64,000 bases of DNA from Chryseobacterium capnotolerans (lineage in GTDB: Bacteria; Bacteroidota; Bacteroidia; Flavobacteriales; Weeksellaceae). Below the pieces are notes generated by a model that was not told the DNA's origin, ran no database searches, and saw only the letters and a list, made by a program, of their open reading frames with translations. The stretch lies in the NCBI RefSeq assembly GCF_021278965.1, contig NZ_CP065589.1:2919001-2983000 (forward strand). Reading direction: 5' to 3'. Of this stretch, positions 1-9,176 are shown piece after piece (position 1 is the first letter of the stretch; every line of letters starts with the position of its first letter). A program made the position numbers and the translations under genes.

Positions 1-32
1 ACCAGGATCTTACTGTGAAAAACAAGGTATCT

Positions 33-1625
33 TTACATCGCAGGCCCTGCTGCGTCTTTTATTTCTTCTAATAATTTTTTACGTTCACGAAGTCTTCTTC
101 TGGCAATAACAGATTTACCACCAAGTACTCTGATAAATCTGAAATACTGGAATCGTTTGGCTCCGAAATGATGTGTAAATACATAAATCATAACCCCAAA
201 GCCAATCAGAATGATAAATCCGAATATCTTTTTAGTGGCTATAATAATCGCATTAAGCTGAATGGTTTTCATATTAGCCATTACATTCTGAGGACTTACA
301 GTCATTCCATCCATATAGACAGCCAGATCTCCTATCGCTGTAACCTGGAAACGGTACTGTAACCATGAATATAGGGTTGAAAAAATACCAACCGCTAAGA
401 AGGTTCTCCAAACCAATACCAATCCGATAGCAGCCAGCATTTCATCCATTTCAAGTTTATCCAGCGTGTAAAACCATACGGAAATAAACAATGAACACAT
501 TCCATAGCCTTTTAAAAACATAGGCAGATACCAGTTATCATAATTGAATTCCAGTACCATGGAAAAATACATAATGATTGCATAAGCTATCATCCCTGCA
601 AACCCTGAAAAAATATACATTTTCAATGGTTTTTCTTTTTTAAACCAAAATATAGCCACCACACCAGCTAAAATAATTCCGGGAATCATAAACATGCTCA
701 GTCTTGCATTAGTCAATTGGTCATACCCTAAAACTCCTACGGCAAAAGTATTCTGAAGGGTAGCTGTTCCTAAGAACATTCCCAGCCAGAACAGCATAAA
801 TAAACCGTTCTGTACATTACTTTTTGTGAAAATTTTAAATGAAAGATAAGGTCTTTTTAAAGTTAATTGTCGAATAGAAAGCAATGCAAAACTCACAAAA
901 GCTGCAATACTCGCATTAATGATATTCTTTGAATTCAACCAATCCTGCTGTCTTCCGAATGCATACACGTACGCAGAAAACATAAAGGTTGAAATGAAAA
1001 GCAGGATACTCAGCCAGTCGATATAATGCAATGGAACTTTCAGGGCAAAGTATTTGTTATGCATGAAAATCCAATGTATCAATGCCAAAATAAAGCATAA
1101 GACCGAAGTAAAAAGATAGAATTGCTGCCAATTGTATAGTAGTGAGAACTCAGCGGCATAATAGACCGCCACCTGATTCATCACCAGAACAAATGTATAA
1201 AATGCTCCATAAAATATTCCACGGTTTCCAATCATGACCATCAATGGCAGAAACAGTTCTATGGTTACCATCATTTTCATGAATCCGATAAGCAAAGAAG
1301 TAAATACGAAGATCATAGGCTCTAATGTCGTCGCATTGATATAGCTCATCAAGCCTAATAGTACCAATAGAAGTACCATTTTGTCCCTAACCTTGAATCT
1401 CATTTTAATTCTGAGAACTACAGGCATACAGGCTCCCATCCCGATTGTGGTCGCATAATTGGCCCACATAAAATATTCTGTCATCGCTCCGGTACCACTT
1501 ACCAAAGAGCTGATATTTCCCGTATACACCCCACCGAGCGGCATTACCACAGCAAGCAGCAATACAATCAGCAGAAGTTGTACGGGCTTAGGAACCCAGT
1601 CGTTATATAATCCTTTGTTGTACAT
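33..1625 (-). CDS. MFS transporter, 14-helix (DHA2/EmrB-like) drug efflux pump
   Basis: Inner-membrane proton-driven exporter, 530 residues, with about 14 hydrophobic segments along its whole length, the usual size and topology of the DHA2 branch. The N-terminus (MYNKGLYNDWVPKP) precedes the first helix at about residues 15-33. It is the last gene of a leftward run with a HlyD-type adaptor and a TolC-type outer-membrane protein, the standard partners of EmrB-like pumps, so I infer that the three form one envelope-spanning efflux complex. The substrate cannot be read from the sequence. A basic, charged tail follows the last helix. The family call is firm; the subfamily is moderately sure. Confidence 0.88.
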   Translation of the reverse strand: MYNKGLYNDWVPKPVQLLLIVLLLAVVMPLGGVYTGNISSLVSGTGAMTEYFMWANYATTIGMGACMPVVLRIKMRFKVRDKMVLLLVLLGLMSYINATTLEPMIFVFTSLLIGFMKMMVTIELFLPLMVMIGNRGIFYGAFYTFVLVMNQVAVYYAAEFSLLYNWQQFYLFTSVLCFILALIHWIFMHNKYFALKVPLHYIDWLSILLFISTFMFSAYVYAFGRQQDWLNSKNIINASIAAFVSFALLSIRQLTLKRPYLSFKIFTKSNVQNGLFMLFWLGMFLGTATLQNTFAVGVLGYDQLTNARLSMFMIPGIILAGVVAIFWFKKEKPLKMYIFSGFAGMIAYAIIMYFSMVLEFNYDNWYLPMFLKGYGMCSLFISVWFYTLDKLEMDEMLAAIGLVLVWRTFLAVGIFSTLYSWLQYRFQVTAIGDLAVYMDGMTVSPQNVMANMKTIQLNAIIIATKKIFGFIILIGFGVMIYVFTHHFGAKRFQYFRFIRVLGGKSVIARRRLRERKKLLEEIKDAAGPAM

Positions 1626-1644
1626 ATTTTAGATATTAGATTAC

Positions 1645-1726
1645 AGATATCAGATAACAGACTTTACCAATTCAGCCTTTAATCTTTATTCCACATATCA
1701 AGTCTGAAATCTGACCTCTGATATCT
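1645..1726. repeat. imperfect inverted repeat inside the efflux operon
   Basis: The 102-base gap between the MFS and HlyD genes holds an interrupted palindrome. AGATATCAGA at 1645-1654 pairs with TCTGATATCT at 1717-1726, and CAGACTT at 1658-1664 pairs with AAGTCTG at 1700-1706. It has no T-tract typical of a terminator. It could be an attenuating or mRNA-processing hairpin within the operon, or a decayed repeat of the kind common in Chryseobacterium spacers. Confidence 0.55.
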
Positions 1727-1727
1727 T

Positions 1728-2846
1728 TTAGTCTTTATTAATGTTGACATTCATATTCATACCTGCACTTAGCTTATTGAGGTCTTCTTTTTTGTTAGAA
1801 GCTGTGAACTCAATTCTTACAGGGATTCTTTGCTGCACCTTAATGAAGTTTCCGGTAGAGTTATCTGTTGGCACGTTTGAATATCTTGATCCCGTAGCTG
1901 CTGATACCGCAGTTACTACTCCTTCAAATTGTTTTCCGCCCAAAGCATCCGCCGTCATCATCATCTTCTCTCCTACTCTAATATTAGGCATCTGGCTTTC
2001 AAGGAAGTTGGCAGTTACCCATTTCTGCCCGTTCAATACGATAGTTGCCACTTGCTGGCCTGGTTGGATCAACTGTCCTTCAGAAATGGTTCTTCTTCCC
2101 ATTACGCCATCGTAGGGAGCTGTAATTACGGTATAAGAAAGATTGATTCTGGCCATATCCAAAGCAGATTTCGTTCTTTTGATCTCTGCATCATTGATTC
2201 CTAATCTGCTTTTTACTTCTGTAGTAGAAAGATTGGCAGATTGCTTTTGATTGATTAATGTCTCATAAGCAGCCTTTTGAGCATCATATTCTGTTTTTAC
2301 CTGATCATATTGTTGTCTTGTTACCGCTTCTGCAGATAAAAGATTTTTGTATCTGTTCAGGTTCTGTTCAGCGTTCCAAAGTCTTGCTTTTGCGCCTGCA
2401 ATATTGGATTCCATTACATTGACGTTATTGGAAACCGTATTTACCGAAGAGCTTGTTGCACTTTTTTGAGCTATTGCATTTTGGTAAGCTGCTTCAGCCT
2501 GTCCTAGTTGTGTCAGGATTTCACGTTCATCCAAAATCACCAGTGTATCACCTTTTTTAACTCTTTGGTGCTCAATAAATTTAATTTCTTTGATATAAGC
2601 AGAAACCCTTGTATTGATCGGGTTGATGAATTCTTCTACCTGCGCCGCTTCCGTATAGGTTTTGTTTCCGATGTGGAAATATTCACGGATCAGCCAGAAT
2701 AGTCCGAATCCGATCACCAGAAAAACGATGATATTGGAAATGATCGCTCTGATTTTATTTTTCTTGTTCTGCTTTTTTTTGCTGTCTACCGCTGGTCTTG
2801 CAGGAGTAGGTGTTGTATTTTGAGTAGTTTGTTCCTTGTTTTCCAT
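1728..2846 (-). CDS. HlyD-family periplasmic adaptor (EmrA-like)
   Basis: Membrane fusion protein of 372 residues that links the inner-membrane pump to the outer-membrane channel. A cytoplasmic, Lys/Gln/Thr-rich N-terminus is followed by one membrane anchor (about residues 33-52), a first lipoyl half (about 60-105), a long alpha-helical hairpin (about 110-235) and the returning lipoyl half with the typical TAPYDGVMGRR stretch at about 240. A beta-barrel domain makes up the rest. It lies 25 bases after the TolC gene and 102 bases before the MFS gene, all leftward. The size and architecture match EmrA. Confidence 0.93.
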   Translation of the reverse strand: MENKEQTTQNTTPTPARPAVDSKKKQNKKNKIRAIISNIIVFLVIGFGLFWLIREYFHIGNKTYTEAAQVEEFINPINTRVSAYIKEIKFIEHQRVKKGDTLVILDEREILTQLGQAEAAYQNAIAQKSATSSSVNTVSNNVNVMESNIAGAKARLWNAEQNLNRYKNLLSAEAVTRQQYDQVKTEYDAQKAAYETLINQKQSANLSTTEVKSRLGINDAEIKRTKSALDMARINLSYTVITAPYDGVMGRRTISEGQLIQPGQQVATIVLNGQKWVTANFLESQMPNIRVGEKMMMTADALGGKQFEGVVTAVSAATGSRYSNVPTDNSTGNFIKVQQRIPVRIEFTASNKKEDLNKLSAGMNMNVNINKD

Positions 2847-2870
2847 TGTGTTGATTTTCAGTTTTAAAAA

Positions 2871-4181
2871 TTAAAGTGTTCCCGTAGATTTCAAAAGGTT
2901 ATAATATTGATACAAAACATTGATCTCCGCATTGGCATAATCCAGTTCTGATTGCAGTTTCTGGTTCTGTGCATCGATCATTTCTGCCTGTACCGCCAAT
3001 TGATTCAGATATTTGGCTTCGGTAATTTTATAGTTTTCCTCTGCTAATCTTTTGGAATCATTTAAAATATCTGCCTGCTGAATGGCTTCCTGGTATTTGG
3101 TATACGCCGCATTCACGCCCATATCTACATTCTGCTGAACCAAAGTCATCGCATCATTCGCCTGATTCTTCTGCATTTCACCTAGTTTTACCTTTTCTTT
3201 GGTTTTATACAGGGTATCGATATTGTAACTAAGAGAAACACCTGTCTGCCAACCTCCTGAGTACATATCCAAGACAGGATTTCTCGTAGTAATGGGTCTT
3301 TGTAAGGTATATCCACCGAATCCGGCCACGGTAGGTGAATTATCGGTTTTAATAATTTCAATATTTTTATCCGCTACTGCAATGTTTTTCTGTGCAGATT
3401 TCAACACCGGATTGCTGTCATGGGCAAGGCTCATATAATAATCCATCCCAATTCCTGATTCTTTGTTCTCTAAGCTTTCAGTAGGAACAATTTCAGTATC
3501 AGAAGATAAACCTAAAGCAATATTTAAATTATAGTTAAGGATTTTTTTATTGTTTGAAAGTGTCAGAATTCCCTGATCAAGATTTTTAAGGGCAAGCTCA
3601 CCACGAATCACCTCGTTTCTGGTTACCATCCCCTGCTGATAGAACTTCTGAATGTTTTTAAGGCGCTCCTGGGCTAACTTTTTGTTGTTTTGAAAAACCT
3701 CTTCTTGGTTGATAATCTTATAAACATCCAGATAGTTTGAAATCACTAAAAATTTCACATCCTGCTTGTTCTTTTCCAGATCCAGTTCAGAAAGCTGCTC
3801 ACGAAGCCCTGCCATTTCAATGGATTTATTCACCAATCCGCCTTTAAAGATCAGTTGTGTTGCCTGAACGGCATACGAACTTCCATAATGAGGCATTGGA
3901 ACTTTTGTAGAATTAGAGAAGTCTTTATCGATGGCTACTGCATCTCCTAAATAGAATTGGCTTGTAGAAGCCGTGATGGTTGGAAGTTTCTGAAGCTTTG
4001 CCACATTGATATTCTGTTTGGCAATATCAATATTCTGAGCTGAAACTTTCAACTGCTGATGATTCTGGACCGCTAATTCGGCCACCTCACCTGCGGTCAT
4101 CTGTTTTACCTGTTGTGAAAAAAACAGCGCAGGAAAAGCTGCTATCAGAACTGATAGTGCTGTTTTTATTTTCTTTGTCAT
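2871..4181 (-). CDS. TolC-family outer-membrane efflux protein
   Basis: Protein of 436 residues starting with a Sec signal peptide (MTKKIKTALSVLIAAFPALFFSQQ). The remainder is the alpha-helical, Gln/Asn/Ala-rich repeat typical of TolC-type trimers, with two similar halves (about residues 25-220 and 230-430). It provides the outer-membrane duct for the HlyD/MFS pair immediately downstream. It begins 90 bases after the AraC-type regulator gene on the same strand, so it may be co-transcribed with it or use a promoter in that gap. Confidence 0.93.
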   Translation of the reverse strand: MTKKIKTALSVLIAAFPALFFSQQVKQMTAGEVAELAVQNHQQLKVSAQNIDIAKQNINVAKLQKLPTITASTSQFYLGDAVAIDKDFSNSTKVPMPHYGSSYAVQATQLIFKGGLVNKSIEMAGLREQLSELDLEKNKQDVKFLVISNYLDVYKIINQEEVFQNNKKLAQERLKNIQKFYQQGMVTRNEVIRGELALKNLDQGILTLSNNKKILNYNLNIALGLSSDTEIVPTESLENKESGIGMDYYMSLAHDSNPVLKSAQKNIAVADKNIEIIKTDNSPTVAGFGGYTLQRPITTRNPVLDMYSGGWQTGVSLSYNIDTLYKTKEKVKLGEMQKNQANDAMTLVQQNVDMGVNAAYTKYQEAIQQADILNDSKRLAEENYKITEAKYLNQLAVQAEMIDAQNQKLQSELDYANAEINVLYQYYNLLKSTGTL

Positions 4182-4270
4182 TGTACCTTGTTTTACAGAT
4201 GCAAAGTTAGGGCAACAACAAAATCAATCAAATGTTTGATTTTTGGAAAAAGATGTTCAAATGTAAGATT

Positions 4271-5116
4271 TTAGTTTTCGAACTGATGTCTGTATTGTCT
4301 TGGACTTACTTCCAGATGCTTCTTAAAAAAGTGAGAAAATGCATACTGATCGCTAAAACCAAGAATTGATGAAATCTCAGAAACCGGTTTACTGGAAGAG
4401 TTTAAAAGCACTTTTGCTTCATTGATTACAACCAAAGCGATGATATGACTTGCCGTCTTCCCTGTAACCTCTTTTACCACCGATGACAAATGTCTGGTTG
4501 TAATGGATTGCCGCTCGGCATAGAATTCTACAGTTCTTTCTGTAAGATGATATTCTGAAAGATCTGTGAGGAAAACAAAAACAATCTCTTCCTGTCTGGA
4601 CATCTGGTTCATTGAATTGTTATCTTCTTTCGAAATAATACCCGCCATCTGATAACAGAAAACAGAAAAAAGATGTTCTACCATTTCTTTTTTGTACAGC
4701 ATCTCTGTTTCAGAATCAAGGATGTATTTCAGAAAATTAACACTTTTCCATACCACTTCCATTTCATCTTCCGGAAAAGGCACTCCTTTATTCATCTGCT
4801 GCCTGAAGTATCGGTACGTAATCAGCCTATTGAATTTTAAAGACAAAGCAGAAATGAATTCTCTTTTATAGGAAACCATTCTGGACTGGAAATCATCAGT
4901 AACTGATATCACTTCATAAATCGTTTGTGGATCTGTCACCATAAACATATTGGCAGAAACTTCCAGATCGCTGAAATGCTGGCGAAGTTTTATGGTTCCT
5001 GATTTAATGAAAATAAAAGACGGATTATCGGGACGGAAAGGCTTATCAACAGCGATTCTCTCGAAAATATTTTTTTGGGTAAAAATTTCAACTCCGAACT
5101 TTTCTAAGGCAGACAT
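4271..5116 (-). CDS. AraC-family transcriptional regulator
   Basis: 281 residues with a cupin-like N-terminal sensor half and a C-terminal double helix-turn-helix (about residues 195-281). The end of the second recognition unit, SDQYAFSHFFKKHLEVSPRQYR, is split here as GFSDQYAFSHFFKK followed by SPRQYR, which is the AraC/XylS signature. It is the first gene of the leftward run regulator-TolC-HlyD-MFS, so the likely role is control of that efflux system. The inducer is unknown. Confidence 0.9.
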   Translation of the reverse strand: MSALEKFGVEIFTQKNIFERIAVDKPFRPDNPSFIFIKSGTIKLRQHFSDLEVSANMFMVTDPQTIYEVISVTDDFQSRMVSYKREFISALSLKFNRLITYRYFRQQMNKGVPFPEDEMEVVWKSVNFLKYILDSETEMLYKKEMVEHLFSVFCYQMAGIISKEDNNSMNQMSRQEEIVFVFLTDLSEYHLTERTVEFYAERQSITTRHLSSVVKEVTGKTASHIIALVVINEAKVLLNSSSKPVSEISSILGFSDQYAFSHFFKKHLEVSPRQYRHQFEN

Positions 5117-5189
5117 AAGACAAATGTAAGCAAACTTATCACTGATTGCAAAATTTTATTATTTTAGCATTAATCCAATTCCTGTCAGT

Positions 5190-5663
5190 ATGAGAAAGGT
5201 TGATTTATTATTTGCAGAATATAGTAAGAGCCATAGAAATGCAACTAACAAGTTCATTCATTGGTTTTGTGTGCCTTTAATCTTTTGTTCCATCCTCGGG
5301 TTCATTTCCCTTATTCCTTCACCGCATTTCTGTATTTCCTATTTTGGATGTATCAGTATTGTAAGTTTGGTTGCTGTAGCCCTGATAAGTTTATATTACT
5401 TAAGATTGTCCTTATTAATTGGAATCACTATGATTTTAATTATGCTTTTGGCAGAGCATCTTATCTATCTTACCAATATCAGCCTTGGCAAACAATCCTG
5501 GATACTTTATCTTGGTATTTTTGTCATTACATGGATCTTCCAGTTTATCGGGCATAAGATTGAAGGAAAGAAACCTTCTTTCCTTAAGGATATCCAGTTT
5601 TTGCTGATTGGACCCATTTGGCTGCTAGGTTTTATTCTCAAAAAAACAGGAATCAGATATTAA
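5190..5663 (+). CDS. Mpo1-like / DUF962 family membrane protein
   Basis: 157 residues with about four transmembrane helices. It opens with the family signature: a Tyr-Ser-x-x-His stretch (FAEYSKSHRNATNKFIHWF, residues 8-26) with two conserved His, then PLIFCSILGF, and a second conserved His in FIGHKIEGKKP near the C-terminus (about residue 119). The founding yeast member Mpo1 is an iron-dependent dioxygenase acting on 2-hydroxy fatty acids. Whether this bacterial member has that activity is inference. It is read rightward, divergent from the efflux operon. Confidence 0.82.
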   Translation: MRKVDLLFAEYSKSHRNATNKFIHWFCVPLIFCSILGFISLIPSPHFCISYFGCISIVSLVAVALISLYYLRLSLLIGITMILIMLLAEHLIYLTNISLGKQSWILYLGIFVITWIFQFIGHKIEGKKPSFLKDIQFLLIGPIWLLGFILKKTGIRY

Positions 5664-5750
5664 CATCTTTCATTTGTTCTTTTAAACAATTTCAAAGCAC
5701 CTGCCTTTCTAAGCATGGTTTTTGATAGTATTCATGAAAAATTAATTTTC

Positions 5751-6602
5751 ATGAGAACGATACTGTTACTTTTTCTTTTTCTTGCCTTTATCAATTGCAG
5801 CAAGTCTGGTGGTGGTGATCATTCAGTTAATGCTGACCTTGCAGAAATGATAATAGAAGATAAAGCTCCACCTCCTCCTTCATCCATTTCTGAAAAGACC
5901 TCTTCTGGCGCAACATCCACTCCTGGTTTAAAACAAATAGATACCATTTCCAGAAAAATTATTAAAAACGGAGAAATGAAAATCCAGGTGGGAGATATTA
6001 AACAAACTCAAAACAGGGTGAATGAAATCCTGAAAAAAAATAACGCTTATATTCAAAAAGAAGAATTCCAAAATACAGATATCAATGATAATCTGAATCT
6101 GACGGTCAGAGTTCCCCATCAAAATTTTGATGGTCTTATTAATTCATTTTCAGATGGTATAGGCTCAGTTTTATCAAAAAACATCTCATCAGATGATGTT
6201 ACCGAAGAGTATACTGATGTATCGATCAAGCTGGCTAACAAAAAAATATATCTCGAAAAATACAGAGAAATGCTTAAAGGTGCGGCAACCACTAAAGATA
6301 TGCTGGAAATTCAGGAAAAGATCCGCGCCTTGGAAGATGAGATTGACATTGCTGAGGGAAGACTGCGCTTTATTGATGACCGAGTGAATTACAGCACTTT
6401 AGAGTTAACTTTATATAAAGAAAAAGTAAGAAGTTCTGCAACGTCTAAAATTGGATTCGGAAGCCGATTTATAGATTCCCTGACAGAAGGCTGGAACAGT
6501 TTTGTAGCCTTTATATTAGGAATTATTTCCTTCTGGCCTTTCTTTTTGATAGTTCCTCTGGTTATTTTTCTATGGAAAAAATGGAAAAAGAGAAAACCGT
6601 AA
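5751..6602 (+). CDS. DUF4349 domain lipoprotein
   Basis: 283 residues counted from the ATG at 5751; an in-frame ATG at 5715 lies upstream, but the later start gives a proper lipoprotein signal peptide (MRTILLLFLFLAFINCSKSG, lipobox Cys at residue 16). A Ser/Pro-rich linker is followed by a DUF4349 region (about residues 70-240) with a coiled-coil stretch (EKYREMLKGAATTKDM to IAEGRLRFIDDR) and one C-terminal membrane helix before a very basic tail (KKWKKRKP). The function of DUF4349 proteins is not established. It converges on the gene at 6662 across a shared terminator. Confidence 0.85.
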   Translation: MRTILLLFLFLAFINCSKSGGGDHSVNADLAEMIIEDKAPPPPSSISEKTSSGATSTPGLKQIDTISRKIIKNGEMKIQVGDIKQTQNRVNEILKKNNAYIQKEEFQNTDINDNLNLTVRVPHQNFDGLINSFSDGIGSVLSKNISSDDVTEEYTDVSIKLANKKIYLEKYREMLKGAATTKDMLEIQEKIRALEDEIDIAEGRLRFIDDRVNYSTLELTLYKEKVRSSATSKIGFGSRFIDSLTEGWNSFVAFILGIISFWPFFLIVPLVIFLWKKWKKRKP

Positions 6603-6627
6603 TTTTTTCAATATAAACATACGTAAG

Positions 6628-6658
6628 AAAGCCGAATCCCTATTGAGATTCGGCTTTT
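6628..6658. terminator. bidirectional terminator hairpin
   Basis: GCCGAATC at 6631-6638 pairs with GATTCGGC at 6647-6654, flanked by AAA on the left and TTTT on the right. It lies between convergent genes and can serve both. Confidence 0.85.
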
Positions 6659-6661
6659 ATT

Positions 6662-7672
6662 TTATTGGGCATATTTTGTCGGAAGATCCGGATAAACATC
6701 TTTTAATGGAATTGTTTTTCCAGCCTTGGATATTTCAGCTTTCGGAAAAACATTTTTAAACAATTTAAAAGTAATAACTATAGGTTCACTACCTTTTATC
6801 TGATTCAGGGCTTTAAAAGCATCTAAAATTTCCTGGCTGTCAAAAGAATAACTGCTTCCGTACCTCTGTGTATTTCCCCAGTCTATTAATATCCTATCCG
6901 GGATACTTCTTAGTTTCATATCCTCAAAAGTTTCATCGTCAACTTTCATTGATTTGCCATCAAAAGAATAGGCTGAAATTTCAGAAACCTTCTCTGAATC
7001 TTCAGTTCCAATTTTAACCATCCACGGATATTTTTGAGTAAGAAGATCCGAATAACCTGAAATACTTTTCAGAGAAGGAAAATTATTATACTCTTGCCCG
7101 GAATACGTTCTGTAGATCAGCATTTTCAATGTGCCTGGAATTTCTTCTGCCTGAAAACGCTCTATTAAAACTTGTCCTATATTCTTAGTTTCTGACGGTT
7201 CAATCTTCAATGAAATCTTGCCTTTTGGCTGAATTTCCACTCTTAAATCTGCTCCCATCATTTTATTTCCTAAAGAAGTCTGCATTTTTTCTAAAGGAAG
7301 TTTTGCATTCAGCCGGTAAAACTTTTTCTCTTCAACAGAAAAGTATTTCATGGATAAAGAATCCGGCAGCAAATTATTCTGCGACAAGAAATAAGCGGAA
7401 TCAGAACCTTTTCCTGATACAATTAATTTAGGAGAATTGTAATCTAAACTGTTTTCAGACTTATTAAAAGTATTTATAAAAACAGCATCAAGAATTTTCA
7501 ACATTCCTGATTTCTCGTTTGCTGAACCTGGCTCCACACTTATGATCTTTGCAGACCAGCTTATTTTATCGAATTCTTTTCTATTCACTAAAGTAATTCC
7601 ATACAGTATCACCAGCACAATAAAAATGCCTGCCAGAAAAAAATTCATATAATCTATAACCGTTTTCTGCAT
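6662..7672 (-). CDS. hypothetical membrane-anchored protein
   Basis: 336 residues. One N-terminal transmembrane helix (about residues 10-29, FFLAGIFIVLVILYG) is followed by a large soluble region, probably periplasmic, with no family motif I recognise. It is the last gene of a five-gene leftward cluster, 4 bases after the small membrane protein gene at 7677. The close packing suggests co-translation with that neighbour. No function can be assigned. Confidence 0.7.
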   Translation of the reverse strand: MQKTVIDYMNFFLAGIFIVLVILYGITLVNRKEFDKISWSAKIISVEPGSANEKSGMLKILDAVFINTFNKSENSLDYNSPKLIVSGKGSDSAYFLSQNNLLPDSLSMKYFSVEEKKFYRLNAKLPLEKMQTSLGNKMMGADLRVEIQPKGKISLKIEPSETKNIGQVLIERFQAEEIPGTLKMLIYRTYSGQEYNNFPSLKSISGYSDLLTQKYPWMVKIGTEDSEKVSEISAYSFDGKSMKVDDETFEDMKLRSIPDRILIDWGNTQRYGSSYSFDSQEILDAFKALNQIKGSEPIVITFKLFKNVFPKAEISKAGKTIPLKDVYPDLPTKYAQ

Positions 7673-7676
7673 AGTT

Positions 7677-7964
7677 TTAATGTTGATAAGCTCTTCCTAA
7701 GGCTGCCAGATAACTCAATGCTATAAATGCAAAAATGGAAATAGCCACCATAAAAAAAGTAAAATATTTAAATGCTTTTTTATATTCTGATTCTCCAGTA
7801 AACCGATGAAGCAAAAGAGAAACTGCAGGAATAAAAAAACAAGCTAAGGCTAAAGGCAGACTCTCCCCCATTTTAATCCCAACATCTATATAATCAAGGT
7901 ATTTAATAAGCAACACCTCAATACAGACCAGTAGGAAAACGGTAATAAACGGATTGTTTTTCAT
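7677..7964 (-). CDS. small hypothetical membrane protein
   Basis: 95 residues with three predicted transmembrane helices (about residues 7-24, 36-52 and 64-87). No known family motif is visible. It lies 4 bases before the hypothetical gene ending at 7672 and 6 bases after the methyltransferase gene, so it is inside the tight leftward cluster. The two adjacent unknowns may work together at the membrane, but this rests only on their spacing. Confidence 0.65.
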   Translation of the reverse strand: MKNNPFITVFLLVCIEVLLIKYLDYIDVGIKMGESLPLALACFFIPAVSLLLHRFTGESEYKKAFKYFTFFMVAISIFAFIALSYLAALGRAYQH

Positions 7965-7970
7965 TCTTTT

Positions 7971-8669
7971 TTATTTTCCCAGTACGAATACAGCAGGAAC
8001 TTTATGGAGTTCCGGTTTTTGTTTCTGCCAGTCTTTTATCGTTTTTGTACTGATAAATTCATGTTCAGGATCATTGATATTGGCCGCAATACAAAGCTTG
8101 GTATTGGGTGATAAAAATTTTGTAAGATCTTCAATAAGCTGATTATTTCTGTATGGAGTTTCCATAAAGATCTGGGAATATCCTGTTTTCTGTACCAAAC
8201 TCTCCAGATGCTGAATCTGTTTCTTTTTCTCACCTTTATCAATCGGAAGATACCCGTTAAAAGTAAATTCCTGGCCGTTAAATCCACTTGATATTAAAGC
8301 TAAAATAATAGATGAAGGTCCTGAAATAGGAACTACACGAATGTTTTTCTCATGGCACCATTTCACCATCAGATTTCCAGGATCTGCAATACACGGCAAT
8401 CCTGCTTCTGAAAGCAATCCGAAGTCCTGCCCTTTCAGCATCAGCTGTTGAGCTTCCTTAATATCTGCGTTTTCCGTATACTTATCTAGCAAAAAGAGCT
8501 TTAGGTCTGCTTGCTTCTTTTCAGGAGCAAAAAATTTAACGACCTTTCTGGCCGTTTTTTCATTTTCTACGAAGAAATAGTCCGTTTGCATGATATATTC
8601 TTTTATAACAGGAGCAAAATGAGTAATAGAAGTATTTTCTGATAAATAAGCAGGGAGTAAAAAAAGCAT
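7971..8669 (-). CDS. SAM-dependent tetrapyrrole-type methyltransferase (RsmI-like)
   Basis: 232 residues. It carries the RsmI-like core: ENEKTARKVVKFF near residue 35, then LLSEAGLPCIADPGNLMV (about 82-99) and VPISGPSSIILALISSGF (about 113-130), the SAM-binding motifs of the Cbi/RsmI fold. RsmI methylates the ribose of C1402 in 16S rRNA. This shorter form is a frequent Bacteroidetes paralogue, so the exact substrate is uncertain. It sits mid-cluster, 4 bases after the NTF2-like gene. Confidence 0.85.
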   Translation of the reverse strand: MLFLLPAYLSENTSITHFAPVIKEYIMQTDYFFVENEKTARKVVKFFAPEKKQADLKLFLLDKYTENADIKEAQQLMLKGQDFGLLSEAGLPCIADPGNLMVKWCHEKNIRVVPISGPSSIILALISSGFNGQEFTFNGYLPIDKGEKKKQIQHLESLVQKTGYSQIFMETPYRNNQLIEDLTKFLSPNTKLCIAANINDPEHEFISTKTIKDWQKQKPELHKVPAVFVLGK

Positions 8670-8673
8670 TGTT

Positions 8674-9174
8674 TTATTTTTTAGTTCTTTCGTTTAATGA
8701 TGGTTGTGGGAAGTATTTTGCAAGGTCCATGGAGAAGGTTACAGAGGTTATTTTCCAGATTCCGTTAATCTTCATCAATGTCCAGATTTCTTTGCCCCAG
8801 TTTTCCATTTTACCGTCATACCAAAAACTGTAATCGAAATTGGCAGAAGCTATGGCTCCATCTTCAACGATTTTAATATTGTCAAATTTTTCTTCAGACT
8901 TATCGTCTTTAAAGCCTTTGATGAAAGCTTTATAATCATCAGCAAAATAATATTCTGCCTTGGGATTTTTCTCCAGACGTTTCGCCTGTGTTCTGTCTTT
9001 ATAAATTCCCGTCCAGAGTACTGGTTCCTGAAATAAGGACAGATATTGGGATTCGTTTCTTGTTTTAATACTTTCCATAAAGTCATTCATTACTTTACGA
9101 ATTTCTGTTTCATCCTTGGTTTGAGCAAAAGAGAAATTAAAGCTAAGTACAAGTAATAATAACAGTTTTTTCAT
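8674..9174 (-). CDS. secreted NTF2-like (DUF4440/SnoaL-type) protein
   Basis: 166 residues with a signal peptide (MKKLLLLLVLSFNFSFAQ). The mature part is a cone-like NTF2 fold by sequence style: an opening helix TEIRKVMNDFMESIKTRNE, then LFQEPVLWTGIY and FDYSFWYDGKMENWGKEIWTL. Proteins of this type bind small hydrophobic ligands or act as enzymes; nothing here fixes the role. It lies 2 bases after the phosphatase gene in the leftward cluster. Confidence 0.75.
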   Translation of the reverse strand: MKKLLLLLVLSFNFSFAQTKDETEIRKVMNDFMESIKTRNESQYLSLFQEPVLWTGIYKDRTQAKRLEKNPKAEYYFADDYKAFIKGFKDDKSEEKFDNIKIVEDGAIASANFDYSFWYDGKMENWGKEIWTLMKINGIWKITSVTFSMDLAKYFPQPSLNERTKK

Positions 9175-9176
9175 GG

